From NCBI GenBank assembly GCA_942491735.1, contig CALOCN010000014.1, positions 682,001 to 746,000 on the forward strand: a stretch of 64,000 nucleotides of DNA. Reading direction: 5' to 3'. Positions within the stretch are counted from its first letter, which is position 1. Every line of letters begins with the position of its first letter. The translations under genes and the position numbers were made by a program. The DNA is from CALOCN01 sp942491735. Lineage in GTDB: Bacteria > Eisenbacteria > RBG-16-71-46 > JABDJR01. Of this stretch, positions 8,417 to 16,883 are shown in pieces. Below the pieces are notes generated by a model. It was not told where the DNA came from. It worked only from the letters and a program-made list of their open reading frames with translations, and searched no databases.

Positions 8417-8530
8417 CACTGCACCGTACGGCCCACTGCACCGTACGGCCCACTGCACCGTGCCGCTCAGGGCACCACTGCACCGTACGGCCCACTGCAC
8501 CGTGCCGGGCGCCACTGCACCGTACCGAAT
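8417..8530. repeat. Short tandem array C upstream of the HNH gene
   Basis: Six copies of CACTGCACCGT start at 8417, 8434, 8451, 8476, 8493 and 8513, mostly at 17-bp spacing with the unit CACTGCACCGTACGGCC. Three units contain the perfect palindrome CCGTACGG. The array lies in the 470-bp gap between the HNH start (8149) and the stop of the next minus-strand gene (8622). In the rest of that gap, 8150-8416, I see no gene. Confidence 0.8.
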
Positions 8531-8621
8531 CCCATGTTGCATATCCCACGGCGCACGGCGCACGCGGCGAGAGGTGCACCGCCGTGCGGTACGGGTGGCC
8601 TGTTGGCCCGGGCGAAGCCGC

Positions 8622-9335
8622 CTACCGATACCCGGCCTTGATGTTGCCCCAGGTCGTGACTTGTACCGGCGAGCAGCCCGGGACCGACGCCACCCCCGGC
8701 TTTCCGATAAAGGGGCAGCCACAGGGATTCCATCCGCCAACGCCTCCAAAGCCGATGCTGGGGGGGAAATTCTCGCTGTATTGGAGTTCCGATTCGGAAG
8801 ACGCGCAGTCAGCGACCTTATACTCCGGTGGGTTGATGCCGTCGTTGGGGGTCAAGATCAACTGGCCGTCTCCATAGGCGTAGACGTAGAGCGCTCCGGC
8901 AACCGCGTGGACGGACAAACCCGCGGGCGACGTTACCTGGCAGTTGGTCAAAGGGGTCCAGGTGATGCGGTTCCCCGCTCCGCTCGCCGGCCAACCGCTG
9001 TTGGGAAACTCCAGGTCGGCGCAAAGTTTCCATCCGAAAATCCCCACATTGGGATCCGCAGCGATTCCGCAGGAGACGCCCGCGATCCCCGGTCCCGGAT
9101 CCGCACCGGCGACCACGATGTAGACGTCGGCTCCGCTGTGGGTGGGCCACTCGGTCGTATACGATGCGCAGCCCAGGCCCTGGTTGTTGGGGTTGAGAGG
9201 GCCGCAGATGTCCGAAGCCTTCGACGCGTGTGCCTGCACGTGCACGGCAATCACGGCAAGATCCTGGGTACCGGCAACGAGGACGTTGGGGGCGGCAAGA
9301 AGGCAGAGAGTCAGAAGGGCCAGGAAGAATCGCAT
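8622..9335 (-). CDS. Secreted protein of unknown function
   Basis: Exported protein of 237 residues with a clear signal peptide (FFLALLTLCLLAAPNVLVAG) and ATG at 9335 preceded by GGAGG. The mature part is about 215 residues and has eight or more cysteines, suggesting disulfides outside the cytoplasm. It ends in TTWGNIKAGYR; I recall similar TTWG.IK..Y endings on secreted proteins of uncultivated FCB-type bacteria, though I cannot verify that here. No catalytic motif is recognised. It is monocistronic and lies between repeat array C and the redoxin gene. Confidence 0.7.
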   Translation of the reverse strand: MRFFLALLTLCLLAAPNVLVAGTQDLAVIAVHVQAHASKASDICGPLNPNNQGLGCASYTTEWPTHSGADVYIVVAGADPGPGIAGVSCGIAADPNVGIFGWKLCADLEFPNSGWPASGAGNRITWTPLTNCQVTSPAGLSVHAVAGALYVYAYGDGQLILTPNDGINPPEYKVADCASSESELQYSENFPPSIGFGGVGGWNPCGCPFIGKPGVASVPGCSPVQVTTWGNIKAGYR

Positions 9336-9521
9336 GTGACCTCCGGGAATCTGAGGGAGCCCGACTCAGTGGTAAGTCTACCCGAATGTCCCCCCCGAGG
9401 GAAACGGGAGGCGCTGAGTCGGGACTTCGCGGGCGGCCTTCAGGTCGGTGACATGAGATAGGAGGCCGCAAACCGTACGAGGGTCATTCCTGGGCTGGTC
9501 CGGGTGTCACGGAACAGAAAA

Positions 9522-9549
9522 GGGCCCCGAATCCTTCGATCCGGGGCCC
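9522..9549 (-). terminator. Intrinsic terminator of the redoxin gene
   Basis: An inverted repeat GGGCCCCGAATC/GATCCGGGGCCC (one mismatch, compatible with a G-U pair) starts 22 nt downstream of the minus-strand stop at 9572. On that strand it is followed by CTTTTCTGTT, the expected T-rich tract. Confidence 0.75.
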
Positions 9550-9571
9550 AAATGTCTTGCCGTCCAGTCGA

Positions 9572-10252
9572 TTACGAAGCCGGAGCGTACTTCACGCTGC
9601 ACCCATAGGACTTGTTCTGGGTGGGCTCGTACTCACCGGAGAAGTATCCGCTGAGGCATTCGTTCACGTAGTTGGTCTCGCCCAGGGTGGCGACGTCCTT
9701 GTTGTCGTCGATCGCGCCGACATAGATGAGCATGCCGGTCTCGCTGATCACGTACATCTGGGGCGTGGTCTTGGCCTCATAGGCGCGTCCCACCATGCCG
9801 TCCTCGTCAAGCAGGACCGGATAGTCCATTCCGTACTCTTCCCGTGCCTCCTGGTTCAACTCGAGCCCGTTCCCCTGCTTCCCGGCACCGCCCGAGTTGA
9901 TGGCGAGCCAGACCACGTTCTCGTGCTCAACGGCCGCGGCATAGGTGTCGGACATCGAGCTCGTCTTCACGTGATGCTTCTTCACGAAGGGGCACTCCGG
10001 GTTGAACCACTCCAGCACCACCACCTTGCCGTCGGCGATGTAGGTGCTGAGGGTGTGCTCGTTCCCTTCCGTGTCGGTCAGGGTGAAGTCCGGGGCAAGT
10101 GCCCCCAGTTCGGCGGTGGCGCCGGCGTGAGCCAGCGGGTTTGCGTGGTCATGATCGTGGTCGTGATCCGGGCCGGCCGTGACCAGACCGGTTCCGGCGA
10201 CGAGGACCGCGGCCGCGGTGGCCAAGGCAAACTGCAACTTGAATCTGCGCAT
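9572..10252 (-). CDS. Exported redoxin / AhpC-TSA family thioredoxin-like protein
   Basis: Periplasmic or secreted thioredoxin-fold protein of 226 residues. Signal peptide (LQFALATAAAVLVAGTGLV), then a short His/Asp tail (DHDHDHDH) that could bind metal, then a peroxiredoxin-like domain with LAPDFTLTDTEGNEHTLS and the active-site segment FNPECPFVKKH, where a single Cys is followed by Pro rather than a CxxC pair. TTPQMYVI is the cis-proline loop. It resembles bacterial redoxins linked to peroxide or disulfide chemistry; the exact substrate is open. ATG at 10252 has AGGAGAAATCGA upstream. The terminator at 9522-9549 ends the unit. Confidence 0.85.
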   Translation of the reverse strand: MRRFKLQFALATAAAVLVAGTGLVTAGPDHDHDHDHANPLAHAGATAELGALAPDFTLTDTEGNEHTLSTYIADGKVVVLEWFNPECPFVKKHHVKTSSMSDTYAAAVEHENVVWLAINSGGAGKQGNGLELNQEAREEYGMDYPVLLDEDGMVGRAYEAKTTPQMYVISETGMLIYVGAIDDNKDVATLGETNYVNECLSGYFSGEYEPTQNKSYGCSVKYAPAS

Positions 10253-10360
10253 TCGATTTCTCCTATGTGTCCACTCATGGGTGGACGGCGGGCTGTTTTT
10301 CGGAACCAGGTTCCGAACCAAAGGGCCGCTCGCTGGGAGCGTGCACATCAACGAAAGTGA

Positions 10361-11320
10361 TCAGGATTCCCCGTTGATCGGGGAATCCACCGTGAAGAAC
10401 GTGAGGGACCCTGCTTGTTCCACCTCGAGCACACCCATGAGACGGCTTCCGTCAGCGTCCTGTTCAGGAGCCAGTCGAAGCCGAAGCCGACCCGCCTGCG
10501 CGGTGGCGTCCTCGATCGGGTTGGCCAATGGGACACACGCGGAAGCGGGATAGAAAGCCAGTCGGTCGGCGCCGCTGAACGCGAGCATCGCGATCCAGCC
10601 CTCGAAGCCTCCGGATCCGGATTCCGACCCCTCCGGGGTTCCCGGCTCGAACCCTACAGTCAGACGCTCCGGGGCGGGTCCAGGCAGCCTGGACCGCGCC
10701 ACGGCCACGCGGGGATCCCCGTTGCCGGACGTGTCCTCGGCCGGTTCCACCTGGAAGGTGGTCTGTGCCCTGGCCGAACCCGGAATGCAGGCCTCCCGGC
10801 AGGCCAACCAGTTCACCGTGGCGTCGACCCGCATCGAGGAACCCACCGCGGCACTCCCGGAAACGGTGAGTGGGACCAGGAGCGTGACCTCGCCTACATA
10901 GACATGATCCAGAATGTTTCCGGGAGAAATGTGCCGTTCCGGGGCAGGCCAGAGCATCTCGCCCGCGGTCACTCCCGCCGGCAACTCCAGATCCACCGAC
11001 ACCGGATAGCCGGTGTCGTTGAGACCGTCCCAGTAGACGTGCCAGCCTTCCTGGATCTGCAGGTGAACCCCCAGCATCACGGTGCCGCCGGGGGATCCCG
11101 ACGGATTCTCGGTGATCAGGGTGACCCGGGCCAGAGGGTCGGAGACCTCCTCCGGGTCCTCGCCGAATCCGGGGCTGTCGCCAGCGAGAGAGGATGGGGG
11201 AAGTCCGAGGGCAGCCGTCAGACCCAACAGAAGGACGAGAGCGCAGTGAGGCGGGCTGAATGGAAGTGTGGATCGGATGGGAATGGAGTAGCCCCTCCCA
11301 GGGCGAGTGCAGCGGGTCAT
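10361..11320 (-). CDS. Exported DsbD-alpha-like (DsbD N-terminal domain) protein
   Basis: Protein of 319 residues with a long N-region and a hydrophobic core (ALVLLLGLTAALGLPPSS), then a domain matching the DsbD N-terminal family: GWHVYWDGLNDTGYPVSVD, LPAGVTAGEMLWPAPER and NWLACREACIPGSA with the expected cysteine pair. In DsbD this domain passes electrons from the membrane domain to periplasmic partners. Here no DsbD membrane or C-terminal thioredoxin domain follows, so it is a stand-alone copy. The start at 11320 is chosen to keep a compact signal peptide; no good ribosome site is seen and an earlier start is possible. The redoxin gene downstream may be a functional partner. Confidence 0.75.
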   Translation of the reverse strand: MTRCTRPGRGYSIPIRSTLPFSPPHCALVLLLGLTAALGLPPSSLAGDSPGFGEDPEEVSDPLARVTLITENPSGSPGGTVMLGVHLQIQEGWHVYWDGLNDTGYPVSVDLELPAGVTAGEMLWPAPERHISPGNILDHVYVGEVTLLVPLTVSGSAAVGSSMRVDATVNWLACREACIPGSARAQTTFQVEPAEDTSGNGDPRVAVARSRLPGPAPERLTVGFEPGTPEGSESGSGGFEGWIAMLAFSGADRLAFYPASACVPLANPIEDATAQAGRLRLRLAPEQDADGSRLMGVLEVEQAGSLTFFTVDSPINGES

Positions 11321-11514
11321 GGCCAAGGCGCGAAACTGTACCAGAATACTCGGAAACTCAACGATCGAGTCCGCGGCATTGAACATTGAACGGCCAATTG
11401 CCGGGTGCTCAGTCGATTGGGAATCGGAGGGTCCATCCAACGGGGGATCCCGGAGGACGTAACGGAGCCCTACAAGGGGGGTGGTGCTCTCGCCCGCTGC
11501 TCGTAAGTGCCGCT

Positions 11515-12480
11515 CTAGCGGCCGTTTGCGGGGACCATCAGCTTCTGGCCGGGGACGATCCGGGCGGTTCGCATCCCATTGATCGTCTTGATCCGACCCA
11601 CCGAGGTGCCGAATCGTTGGGCAATCCCCCACAAGCTGTCACCACGGGACACCGTGTAGGTGGAGTATCCGGAGGAGACCGGCTGCTTGCCGACCGGGGG
11701 CGGGGGAGCCGGTTTGGCGGCCGGTTGCGGGCCCATCACCTCGGTCGCCATGGATGCGGCGACCCCCGAGTTGTTGCTGTTCGTCCCTGCGGTGGACGAT
11801 GCCGTTTCCGGTGCGTTCGCGTCGAGCAGGAACGGCTTGCCGGTCTTGCGCTCGACGTAGGCCGCGTACTGGGTCGGGAAAACGGCAATGTGGTAGTGCG
11901 AGGGACGCCGCTCCCGGGTGGCCTCGAGCACGCCTCGCCCCTCCAGCGTCAACAGTGTGTGCTCCAGCCACTTGCGGGCGTTTCGGCCCCCTGGTCGTCG
12001 CAGATCGATGGCCATCCCGGTGGGGTGGACCGAGTTCTTGGAGGCATTGCGGGGCTGCCGGGAAAGTGGGCGGGTCAGACTGGTCACGACCAGCTTTTCC
12101 CCGGTGGCTGCCCGGTACTGCTGCGAGAGTCGCTCGATGAACAGCCGTACCTCGGGTCGGGCGTAGGGGTAGGAAACCCCGGAGAGTTCGTAGTTCGCGT
12201 TCCCTGGGACCCGCACCAGAAGGCCCATTTCCACGAACTTCTTGACCTGGTTGGAGGTCTTGAGCCGGCTGTAGTCGTGCTGGTCGGCGACCCGGACCTG
12301 GCGGTCCATGGACCAGGTGGAACCCTTGAGGCTCTGGGCCGAGACGGGGGTTGCCACAATAGCCATCAGCCCGATCCCGCAAAGCAGGGTCAGGGGGGAG
12401 GTTCGTAACGGCGCGAACCTGCGTCGCACCGGGGAGGCACCCTCCAGATTCCCCCCGAAGACGGGCTCGAAAAGCTTCAT
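11515..12480 (-). CDS. DUF5715 peptidase-like protein with C-terminal LysM
   Basis: Cell-wall-associated protein of 321 residues. Signal segment at about residues 28-48 (LTLLCGIGLMAIVATPVSA), then a DUF5715 domain with VTSLTRPLSRQPRNAS, SVHPTGMAIDLR and SHYHIAVFP. The two His-containing motifs and the Asp match the zinc ligands of M15-type D,D-peptidases/VanY-like enzymes, so peptidoglycan hydrolysis is a reasonable inference. A Pro/Ala linker leads to a LysM domain (YTVSRGDSLWGIAQRFGTS) at about 273-318 that would bind peptidoglycan. ATG at 12480 lacks a strong ribosome site. It is transcribed with the secreted protein gene just upstream, separated by 85 nt. Confidence 0.85.
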   Translation of the reverse strand: MKLFEPVFGGNLEGASPVRRRFAPLRTSPLTLLCGIGLMAIVATPVSAQSLKGSTWSMDRQVRVADQHDYSRLKTSNQVKKFVEMGLLVRVPGNANYELSGVSYPYARPEVRLFIERLSQQYRAATGEKLVVTSLTRPLSRQPRNASKNSVHPTGMAIDLRRPGGRNARKWLEHTLLTLEGRGVLEATRERRPSHYHIAVFPTQYAAYVERKTGKPFLLDANAPETASSTAGTNSNNSGVAASMATEVMGPQPAAKPAPPPPVGKQPVSSGYSTYTVSRGDSLWGIAQRFGTSVGRIKTINGMRTARIVPGQKLMVPANGR

Positions 12481-12565
12481 TGGTTTACGGAAGTGCGTTG
12501 TGGCAGAACCACTTCCAGGATCCGTTCACCTTCGGATCGCGGGCGAGTGTACACCATGTCCTGGG

Positions 12566-13375
12566 TTATCGGGAACCCTTCGGTGTGGATTGAGTTCGCT
12601 CTCGTCGGTGCCACTGCTCCAGGAGTGATTTCACGAGTTTCTCGCGGAAATCCGAGCCCCGGGCAAAGTAGCTTCCCAGGACCATGTATCGGGCGGGCGG
12701 GTCGAAGTCGACCTGGTCCAGGAAGACCTCGCCGTCCCCGTCGGCGAAGACGGTCCGCAGGCTGTCCGCATGGATGCGGTAGAAACCGACATCGCCGTCC
12801 CTGACCCCCCGCTCCTCGAGAAATGCGTACCAGATCGGCAGCTGCCTGGAAACGCGCTCGAAGTGGGGCTGGGTGACGAACCCGGCCTTCACCGCCCTTT
12901 CCATGTTCCGGCGGATTCCCGACATGAATTGACCCAGGCTGGCCCCCCGCATGAACTCCATGTGAACCCACGCGTCCGGGGCCTGGAGCACGATCTCGGC
13001 GACCTGATCGGCAATGCCATCCGTGAACTCCGGGGATCCGTGACCCTCCATGAGATCCTTGAGCCGCAACGCGGACTTGCGATCCACCCGCACCCGGACC
13101 CTGGCCACGTTGACCTGGAAGATGGTCTTCTCGAACAGCATCTCCATGTCCGAGTTGCGCGACGGAGGAATCGACTCGGGTCCCCCGGTGTTCCAGGGGG
13201 GGATGGGTTCGGTGTCGAGCAGGACCAGCGGCTCCGGGTCCAGCGAGTAGACCGACCGTTCATCCGGTTGCGGTGGGGGCTGCTGGGCCCAGGCCCCGGC
13301 AGCCATGGCCGCTCCCACCACCCATAGCACGAGGGCCGGCCCCGCTGCGAGACCGGCCCTCGGAACCTTCAACAT
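12566..13375 (-). CDS. Secreted protein of unknown function
   Basis: Exported protein of 269 residues with signal peptide ending MAAGAWAQ. The mature part begins with a Pro-rich stretch, then a mixed alpha/beta domain containing FEKTIFQVNVARVRVRVD, VGFYRIHADSLRTVFADGD and GSYFARGSDFREKLVKSLL. The overall pattern (strand, helices, then a G-rich strand pair) is faintly like periplasmic chalcone-isomerase-like proteins, but I would not assign that family. It starts 13 nt downstream of the S9 peptidase stop, so the two are probably co-transcribed. Confidence 0.7.
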   Translation of the reverse strand: MLKVPRAGLAAGPALVLWVVGAAMAAGAWAQQPPPQPDERSVYSLDPEPLVLLDTEPIPPWNTGGPESIPPSRNSDMEMLFEKTIFQVNVARVRVRVDRKSALRLKDLMEGHGSPEFTDGIADQVAEIVLQAPDAWVHMEFMRGASLGQFMSGIRRNMERAVKAGFVTQPHFERVSRQLPIWYAFLEERGVRDGDVGFYRIHADSLRTVFADGDGEVFLDQVDFDPPARYMVLGSYFARGSDFREKLVKSLLEQWHRRERTQSTPKGSR

Positions 13376-13388
13376 GCGGCGCGGATTC

Positions 13389-15848
13389 TCAGCGACTCGA
13401 CGGGGAAGGGGCGTCCTTGGGCTCCGGGTCCCGCACGTACTTCGAGAGCCACTGGTTGGTCTCCCACATCACATGCATCACGGACTCGCGCCCCCGGTAG
13501 CCGTGACTTTCCTCGGGCAGCATGACCAGCCGGGTGGTGGCGCCCAGCCCCTTGAGCGCGTTGAAGTAGCGCTCGCTCTGCATGGGATAGGTCCCGGAAT
13601 TGTTGTCTTCCTCGCCGTGAATCAGGAGCAGGGGTTGGTTCATGGCGTCCGCGTGCATGAACGGGGACATGGCAAAGTAGACCTCGGGGGCCTCCCAGAC
13701 CGTGCGTTCCTCCGACTGGAACCCGAACGGGGTCAGGGTCCGGTTGTAGGCCCCGCTGCGGGCAATGCCGGCCGCGAAGAGATCGCTGTGGGTGAGCAGG
13801 TTGGCCGCCATGAAGGCGCCATAGGAATGACCGGCAATGGCCATCCGCTTGGGGTCGCCGACTCCGCGGCGCACCAGTTCGTTCACCGCGGCCTCGGCGC
13901 CCGCGACCAACTGGTCCACGTAGGTATCGTTGGGCTCATCCTCCCCCTCGCCGATGATGGGAAGTTTGGGGTCGTCCAGCACCGCGTAGCCCTGGGTGAG
14001 CCAGGCCAACGGGGAGTACCACGCCACCCGGTCGAACCGGTAGGGGGAGTCCTCGATCTGCCCCGCCGCATCCGCGCTCTTGTACTCGGTGGGATAGGCC
14101 CACATCACCACCGGTAGGAGTCCGTCCCGCTCCGCGTCGTAGCCGGGCGGCAGATAGAGCGTGCCCGAGAGCTTCACCCCGTCCGCGCGCTCGTACTCGA
14201 TGAGCTCCTTCTTGATCCCGCTCAGTTCCTCGTGGGGATGGGGGAAGTGGGTGATCTGGGTCAGCTCGTCGGTGGTCACGTCGTGGAGGAAGTAGTTGGG
14301 TTGGTCCTTCACCGATTCGCGGCGGCTGATCATCCGTTCGCCCTGGGCGTCGGCGAGGGTCAACGGCATCTCGTAGTAGGGAGCCTCGGAACGCCAGAGC
14401 CGGGTGGTTTCCCGGGTGGTCAGGTCCATGGTGTCCAGGAAGGGGCGGTCCCCTTCGTCGGACGCGCCTTCGCCGATCAGGAAGGCGCGATTGGCGTCGT
14501 TGACGATGATGACCGACTCGCCCCAGTCGTTGCGCCGGGTGACGAAGTTGCCCGGGTCGCTGTAACGATCCTGGTAGGAACGGTCCCAGAGAAGGACCGG
14601 CTCGGCGTCGGCCGATTCCGTGTCCAGCATCCAGGTCTTCACGTTGCGGGTCTTCCACCACCACTCCCAGGCAAAGGCAGTGCCGTTCTCGGCCCAGCTG
14701 ATGGTCCAGTAGCGCTGAGCCAACTGGACGAGTTGCGTGGGGGGCGCATCGAAGGGGGCGGCCAACATGAAGACCGCGTCGCGGATCTCGGCTTCGGCGC
14801 CCGCGTCCCCGCCGTCCTGGGCCTCGGCCCAGTAGATCGTGGCCGGCTGATCCGGGCGCCACGTGTATTCGCGCGGCCCGGTCGGGACGCTGCCGTAGGC
14901 GATGGGCACCGATTCCATGCGGGGGAGGTCGGCGATCTGATGGATCGCGTCCCCCTTGAGGTTCCAGATCTCCACCCGTTTGGGGAACCGATAGTAGGGA
15001 ACCAGGTAGGAGAACGGCGTGTGCATGGTCTCCACCAGGAGATACTCGCCGTTGGGAGCCGGCTCCAGGTCGGAGATGATGCCGGCCGGCCCGATCTCCG
15101 TGCTCTTGCCTTCCACCGAAACCCGCACCAGCTGGCTGGTCAGGTAGTAGGTGAACAGCGCTTCGTCGTGGGGGTTCTTGAGCAGGTCCTGGTAGGTACG
15201 CGCCGGGCTCTTGCCCCCCATGTTCTCCTGCACGATGGGTCCGGTGGGAACCAGCGGTGCTTCCGGAGGCGCTCCCCGATCCTTGGGAACGGTGGTGGCG
15301 ATCAGGGTACGGCTGTCCGAGAGCCACACGAACGCGTTGGCCAGGGCCGCGTTGAGACGCCGATCCAGGATGCGCTTGGCCTTGCCGTTGCCGGTGTCGG
15401 CGACCCACAGATGGATGTCGTTGTCGCTGGTGGTCGTGAACGCGACCCACTTGCCGTCGGGCGACCACGTCGCATCGTCGAGTCGAAGCCCTTCCGGCAC
15501 GCCGGTGATGGGGGTTTCTTCGCCGGAAGCAATGTCCCGCACGATGAGCCGGGTCAGGGTCCAGCCGCGGCTGGGGCCGTTGGTGCGGGGCTTGAGCCGG
15601 ACCCCGCCGATTCGCAGCTCCGGTTCGGCCATCTCGGCGATGGAAGGGAGCGCCGGGCGTTCCATGACCAGCATCCGGGTGCGATCCGGGCTCACGCTCA
15701 CCGACGGCGTGAGTGGCGCGTTGACCAGATCGGCCAGGGCCTTGGGGGGGGTCTGGTAGGTCAGGGTCTCGGCGGACGCGGGCGGAACCGGCTGAACCCA
15801 GAGGGTTCCCAGAACACACACAACGACCCCGATCAGAAACTTCTGCAT
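13389..15848 (-). CDS. S9 family serine peptidase (glutamyl-endopeptidase-like, exported)
   Basis: Exported prolyl-oligopeptidase-superfamily enzyme of 819 residues. Signal peptide at 1-25 (LIGVVVCVLGTLWVQ), a beta-propeller region with WD40/PD40-like blades (DDATWSPDGKWVAFTTTS) to about residue 540, and a C-terminal alpha/beta-hydrolase domain. The catalytic serine lies in AIAGHSYGAFMAANLL, the aspartate is probably in LLIHGEEDNNSGTYP and the histidine in LPEESHGYRGRES. Order and length fit the S9D glutamyl endopeptidase group, including the conserved WLSKYV near the end. ATG at 15848 has a perfect AAGGAG. It likely digests peptides in the periplasm. Confidence 0.9.
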   Translation of the reverse strand: MQKFLIGVVVCVLGTLWVQPVPPASAETLTYQTPPKALADLVNAPLTPSVSVSPDRTRMLVMERPALPSIAEMAEPELRIGGVRLKPRTNGPSRGWTLTRLIVRDIASGEETPITGVPEGLRLDDATWSPDGKWVAFTTTSDNDIHLWVADTGNGKAKRILDRRLNAALANAFVWLSDSRTLIATTVPKDRGAPPEAPLVPTGPIVQENMGGKSPARTYQDLLKNPHDEALFTYYLTSQLVRVSVEGKSTEIGPAGIISDLEPAPNGEYLLVETMHTPFSYLVPYYRFPKRVEIWNLKGDAIHQIADLPRMESVPIAYGSVPTGPREYTWRPDQPATIYWAEAQDGGDAGAEAEIRDAVFMLAAPFDAPPTQLVQLAQRYWTISWAENGTAFAWEWWWKTRNVKTWMLDTESADAEPVLLWDRSYQDRYSDPGNFVTRRNDWGESVIIVNDANRAFLIGEGASDEGDRPFLDTMDLTTRETTRLWRSEAPYYEMPLTLADAQGERMISRRESVKDQPNYFLHDVTTDELTQITHFPHPHEELSGIKKELIEYERADGVKLSGTLYLPPGYDAERDGLLPVVMWAYPTEYKSADAAGQIEDSPYRFDRVAWYSPLAWLTQGYAVLDDPKLPIIGEGEDEPNDTYVDQLVAGAEAAVNELVRRGVGDPKRMAIAGHSYGAFMAANLLTHSDLFAAGIARSGAYNRTLTPFGFQSEERTVWEAPEVYFAMSPFMHADAMNQPLLLIHGEEDNNSGTYPMQSERYFNALKGLGATTRLVMLPEESHGYRGRESVMHVMWETNQWLSKYVRDPEPKDAPSPSSR

Positions 15849-16166
15849 GCGGAGCTCCTTGACGACGGGTGGGCCAGAGAAAGGGGTGGGCCCCTGTAGA
15901 TTAGCACCGCTGCCGGATGGATTCCACACTCAGGGAAGGGTTGACGGCGGTTGTAAATGACTGATGCGTAATGAGTTGGGGGGGCGCCGAGAGCCCTTTC
16001 CCGTCTCGGGCGGTCCGTGGTCTAATCTCCCCTCCAAGAGTCACGATCCCCTCGATGGCTTCTTGGAACCGTACCGTGAACGGACCCCCGTCGCGGCGCG
16101 TCCCAGAGACGTCGCGTCCCGTCGGCAACCGGCACCCCTGCCGGAACGGTCCACCGAGGAGGAACC
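15849..16166. other. Divergent intergenic region (318 bp)
   Basis: Holds the control regions of the minus-strand S9 peptidase and the plus-strand DUF4136 gene. TAATCT occurs in both directions (minus 15903-15898; plus 16023-16028) and could serve as -10 boxes, but no matching -35 was found. No gene, RNA or large repeat is seen. Confidence 0.5.
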
Positions 16167-16883
16167 ATGATTCGAACGCCGCAGCGGGCCCGGTATTTTC
16201 TGTTGCTCGGAACAGGGATGCTTGCCCTCGCCTTGACGTCCTGCTACCCGGGAGGTGCGACGGACAACTCCGACCGCGACGTCGCCATCACCGGGTACGA
16301 CCTGGAGTACGACTTCTCCGTGAACAGGACGTACGCGCGCCCAGGCGAAGTACAAAAGATCTGCGACGAGGGGGAGGACTGCGATCCGCTCACCGCGTCC
16401 ATGCAGGCCCTGATCCTCCAGACCGTCGACGACAACATGAGCGCGCTGGGATATACGATGGTCGACGACACGCCGACGGCCAACCCCGACGTACGTCTCC
16501 CGATCTCGGTGATCGAGTCCACCACCTGGTACCTGTGGGCCAGCTATCCACCGTATTGGTGGGGGCCGGGTTGGGGATGTTGCTGGTACCCGTGGTACCC
16601 GTGGTATCCAAGCTACGGCGCATCCTCGGTCACCACCGGCACGGTGCAGATCGATTTCGTTCCCCGTCCCCAGGTCGGCTGGCCCGACCCGGATGGCGAC
16701 GGCGACGGAGTCCGGGTTTCCGTGGCGTGGAGTGGGGCGATCAATGGCGTCCTGGGCAGCGTAGTCCCTGCCGAGGATCGCGTCACACAGGGAATCAATC
16801 AGGTCTTTGAGCAGTCGCCATACCTGGGGGTGAACATCCCGACCAAGCCGTCGCCGGCCGGTGCAGTGTGGGGGGACAACTAA
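16167..16883 (+). CDS. DUF4136 lipoprotein
   Basis: Lipoprotein of 238 residues. The lipobox ALTSC places the acylated Cys near residue 27. The mature domain matches DUF4136: FSVNRTYAR at the start, a helix ending VDDNMSALGYTMV, NPDVRLPISV, an aromatic Trp/Tyr/Pro segment (WYPWYPWYPSY) and a C-terminal helix RVTQGINQVFEQSP. Its function is unknown; DUF4136 proteins are small envelope lipoproteins. GAGGAACC precedes the ATG. The stop codon directly abuts the start of the beta-barrel gene, so both are one operon and the lipoprotein may act with the barrel. Confidence 0.85.
   Translation: MIRTPQRARYFLLLGTGMLALALTSCYPGGATDNSDRDVAITGYDLEYDFSVNRTYARPGEVQKICDEGEDCDPLTASMQALILQTVDDNMSALGYTMVDDTPTANPDVRLPISVIESTTWYLWASYPPYWWGPGWGCCWYPWYPWYPSYGASSVTTGTVQIDFVPRPQVGWPDPDGDGDGVRVSVAWSGAINGVLGSVVPAEDRVTQGINQVFEQSPYLGVNIPTKPSPAGAVWGDN

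Noticed and set aside
8417..8530. Possible CRISPR or plasmid iteron array
   Set aside because: Units are 17 bp with no constant spacers; there is no replication initiator gene and the context is chromosomal.
15940..15970. TTGACG as a plus-strand -35 box
   Set aside because: No acceptable -10 hexamer is found at 16-18 nt spacing.
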